60,871 nucleotides of DNA from Acidimicrobiales bacterium (GTDB taxonomy: Bacteria; Actinomycetota; Acidimicrobiia; Acidimicrobiales; MedAcidi-G1). Of this stretch, positions 59,881 to 60,871 are shown piece after piece. The stretch lies in the NCBI GenBank assembly GCA_029242745.1, contig JAQWTI010000019.1:1-60871 (forward strand), in the 5' to 3' direction. The position numbers and the translations under genes are program-made. The notes beneath the pieces are model-generated. The model did no database searches and had not been told where the DNA came from. It saw only the letters and a program-made list of their open reading frames with translations. The first letter of the stretch is position 1, and the number at the start of each line of letters is the position of its first letter.

Positions 59881-60871
59881 GGATGAATCCAAGCACTGCG
59901 ACCAGGGGGACCGCTAGGGAGTGGGCTGTATCAGTGCTGGCCCTGGTGGCGCTCCTGGCGTTCGCTGCCCCCGCCTGGGCTGACACGCACCTGGATACGA
60001 GCTTTTCCGACGACGGTTACAGGACCCAGAACCGGACGGCGGGCAACGACGAGGCCCGCAGCCTGGCGTTCCGGTCCGACGGTTCGGTCGTGGTCGGCGG
60101 TTGGGACGACAACAACCAGTCGAAGGCAGCGGCCCTGCGGATGGTGACCATCGGGTTCGCAGCCGACGGTGGCGGCGGCGGTCCATTCTCGAGTTCACAC
60201 AGCCCCCAGACCGACCGTGAGTTCTGGAGCGGCAAGACCGACTCGGCTGAAGAGGTGCTGCTGCTCGCTGACGGCCGCTACGCCTTTGTCGGACATGCCG
60301 GTTCGTCCACGTCGGTCTCAGGTGGTAACTACGAATGCGTCGTGATGGTGCGCGGGGCCGACGCGTTCAGGGACAACTCCTTTGCCGGAAACGGGAAGCT
60401 CTTCGTGTCGTTCCATGGCTCCAACAACGACAGGTGCTATGCAGGGGCGCTCCAGGACGACGGCAAGATCCTCGTCGGCGGCTGGGTGTACACGTCGGGC
60501 GCTAACGGCCGGGATCTGGCGCTGGCCAGGGTCGACCCTTCGGACGGCACGCTGGACGCGAGCTTCGGTTCCAGTGGCAAGGTGATCTACAACGCCGGCG
60601 GTGGCGGCGAAAACATCAAGGCCATCGACGTCCAGGCCGACGGCAAGATCCTCGTGGCCGGCACGACGAACGCGTCGGGGGCCAACGACTTCTTCGTCGC
60701 CCGCTATACGTCAGCCGGCGCACTCGACACGAGCTTCAGCGACGACGGCATCCACGCGTTCGACCTGGGGGGTCAGGACACGCTGGAGGGAATGGACCTG
60801 CAGTCCGACGGCAAGATCGTCGTCGGCGGCTACTCCGGCACTGCCTGGGCCGTGGCCCGCCTGACCACTGC
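59877..60871 (+). CDS. Secreted delta-60 repeat protein (3' end outside window)
   Basis: The frame starts with ATG overlapping the stop of the giant protein (ATGA) and stays open to the window edge, at least 331 residues. A signal peptide (VSVLALVALLAFAAPAWA) is followed by delta-60 repeats: LDTSFSDDGY, LDASFGSSGKVI and LDTSFSDDGIHA, with QADGKILVAG and QSDGKIVVGG strands between. These repeats form beta-propellers in secreted proteins. It is part of the same transcript as the TetR and giant protein. Its full length and C-terminal anchor are unknown. Confidence 0.85.
   Translation, partial: MRMNPSTATRGTAREWAVSVLALVALLAFAAPAWADTHLDTSFSDDGYRTQNRTAGNDEARSLAFRSDGSVVVGGWDDNNQSKAAALRMVTIGFAADGGGGGPFSSSHSPQTDREFWSGKTDSAEEVLLLADGRYAFVGHAGSSTSVSGGNYECVVMVRGADAFRDNSFAGNGKLFVSFHGSNNDRCYAGALQDDGKILVGGWVYTSGANGRDLALARVDPSDGTLDASFGSSGKVIYNAGGGGENIKAIDVQADGKILVAGTTNASGANDFFVARYTSAGALDTSFSDDGIHAFDLGGQDTLEGMDLQSDGKIVVGGYSGTAWAVARLTT

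Overview
The window looks like a chromosomal segment of an actinobacterium, most plausibly class Acidimicrobiia. This placement is inferred, not measured. The evidence is a mycothiol ligase gene (mshC), a DUF3263 gene next to a LytR_C-domain gene, the coproporphyrin-type haem genes (hemQ with hemE and hemY), an actinobacterial HelD-type RNA polymerase recycling factor, frequent GTG and TTG starts, and moderately high GC. No phage, insertion sequence, integrase or CRISPR array was found.

Layout. Positions 1-25 hold the 5' end of a tRNA on the minus strand. From 0.3 to 7.6 kb lie a DUF3263 protein, a LytR_C protein, glycerate kinase, a MoaD/CysO-like sulfur carrier, groEL behind a CIRCE operator, fdhD, hemQ, larE and two unknown genes. 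From 7.9 to 12.5 kb are glnD, a NUDIX hydrolase, a PAC2 protein and a GNAT enzyme. From 12.5 to 16.5 kb is an unassigned catabolic-looking cluster: class II aldolase, SnoaL-like, Rieske, CrtC/AttH-like and acetoacetate-decarboxylase-like genes. A small membrane protein and a MarR regulator follow. From 17.3 to 20.4 kb is a split B12 mutase with its MeaB GTPase; its active-site residues match isobutyryl-CoA mutase rather than methylmalonyl-CoA mutase.

From 20.4 to 26.1 kb are GtrA, methyltransferase, alpha/alpha-toroid and glycosyltransferase genes, then dtd and another methyltransferase. On the minus strand, 26.1 to 31.7 kb reads patatin, hemE, hemY, class III cyclase and lnt. From 31.9 to 43.4 kb are helD, a MacB-like ABC pair, two small genes, a cyclophilin, a 3-hydroxyacyl-CoA dehydrogenase, an MFS exporter, an NAD-kinase-fold protein and a HAD phosphatase. 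From 43.4 to 51.6 kb are a hypothetical gene, a PQQ-propeller lipoprotein, an acyl-CoA dehydrogenase, tandem cysS and mshC, tRNA-Arg(CCT) and an 8-oxoguanine-deaminase-like amidohydrolase.

From 51.9 kb on there is a decayed flavoprotein-like remnant and then a single open reading frame fusing octanoyltransferase (LipB) to lipoyl synthase (LipA). The window ends with a TetR regulator translationally coupled to a 1741-residue secreted, membrane-anchored repeat protein and then a secreted delta-60-repeat protein that runs off the end. This last locus has visibly more C/G-ending codons than the rest.

The most notable points are the LipB-LipA fusion, the surface-protein locus with its TetR and candidate operator, the serine in place of the Lnt nucleophilic cysteine, the phenylalanine at the probable HemQ catalytic tyrosine, the isobutyryl-CoA mutase residue code, and the cysS-mshC tandem.
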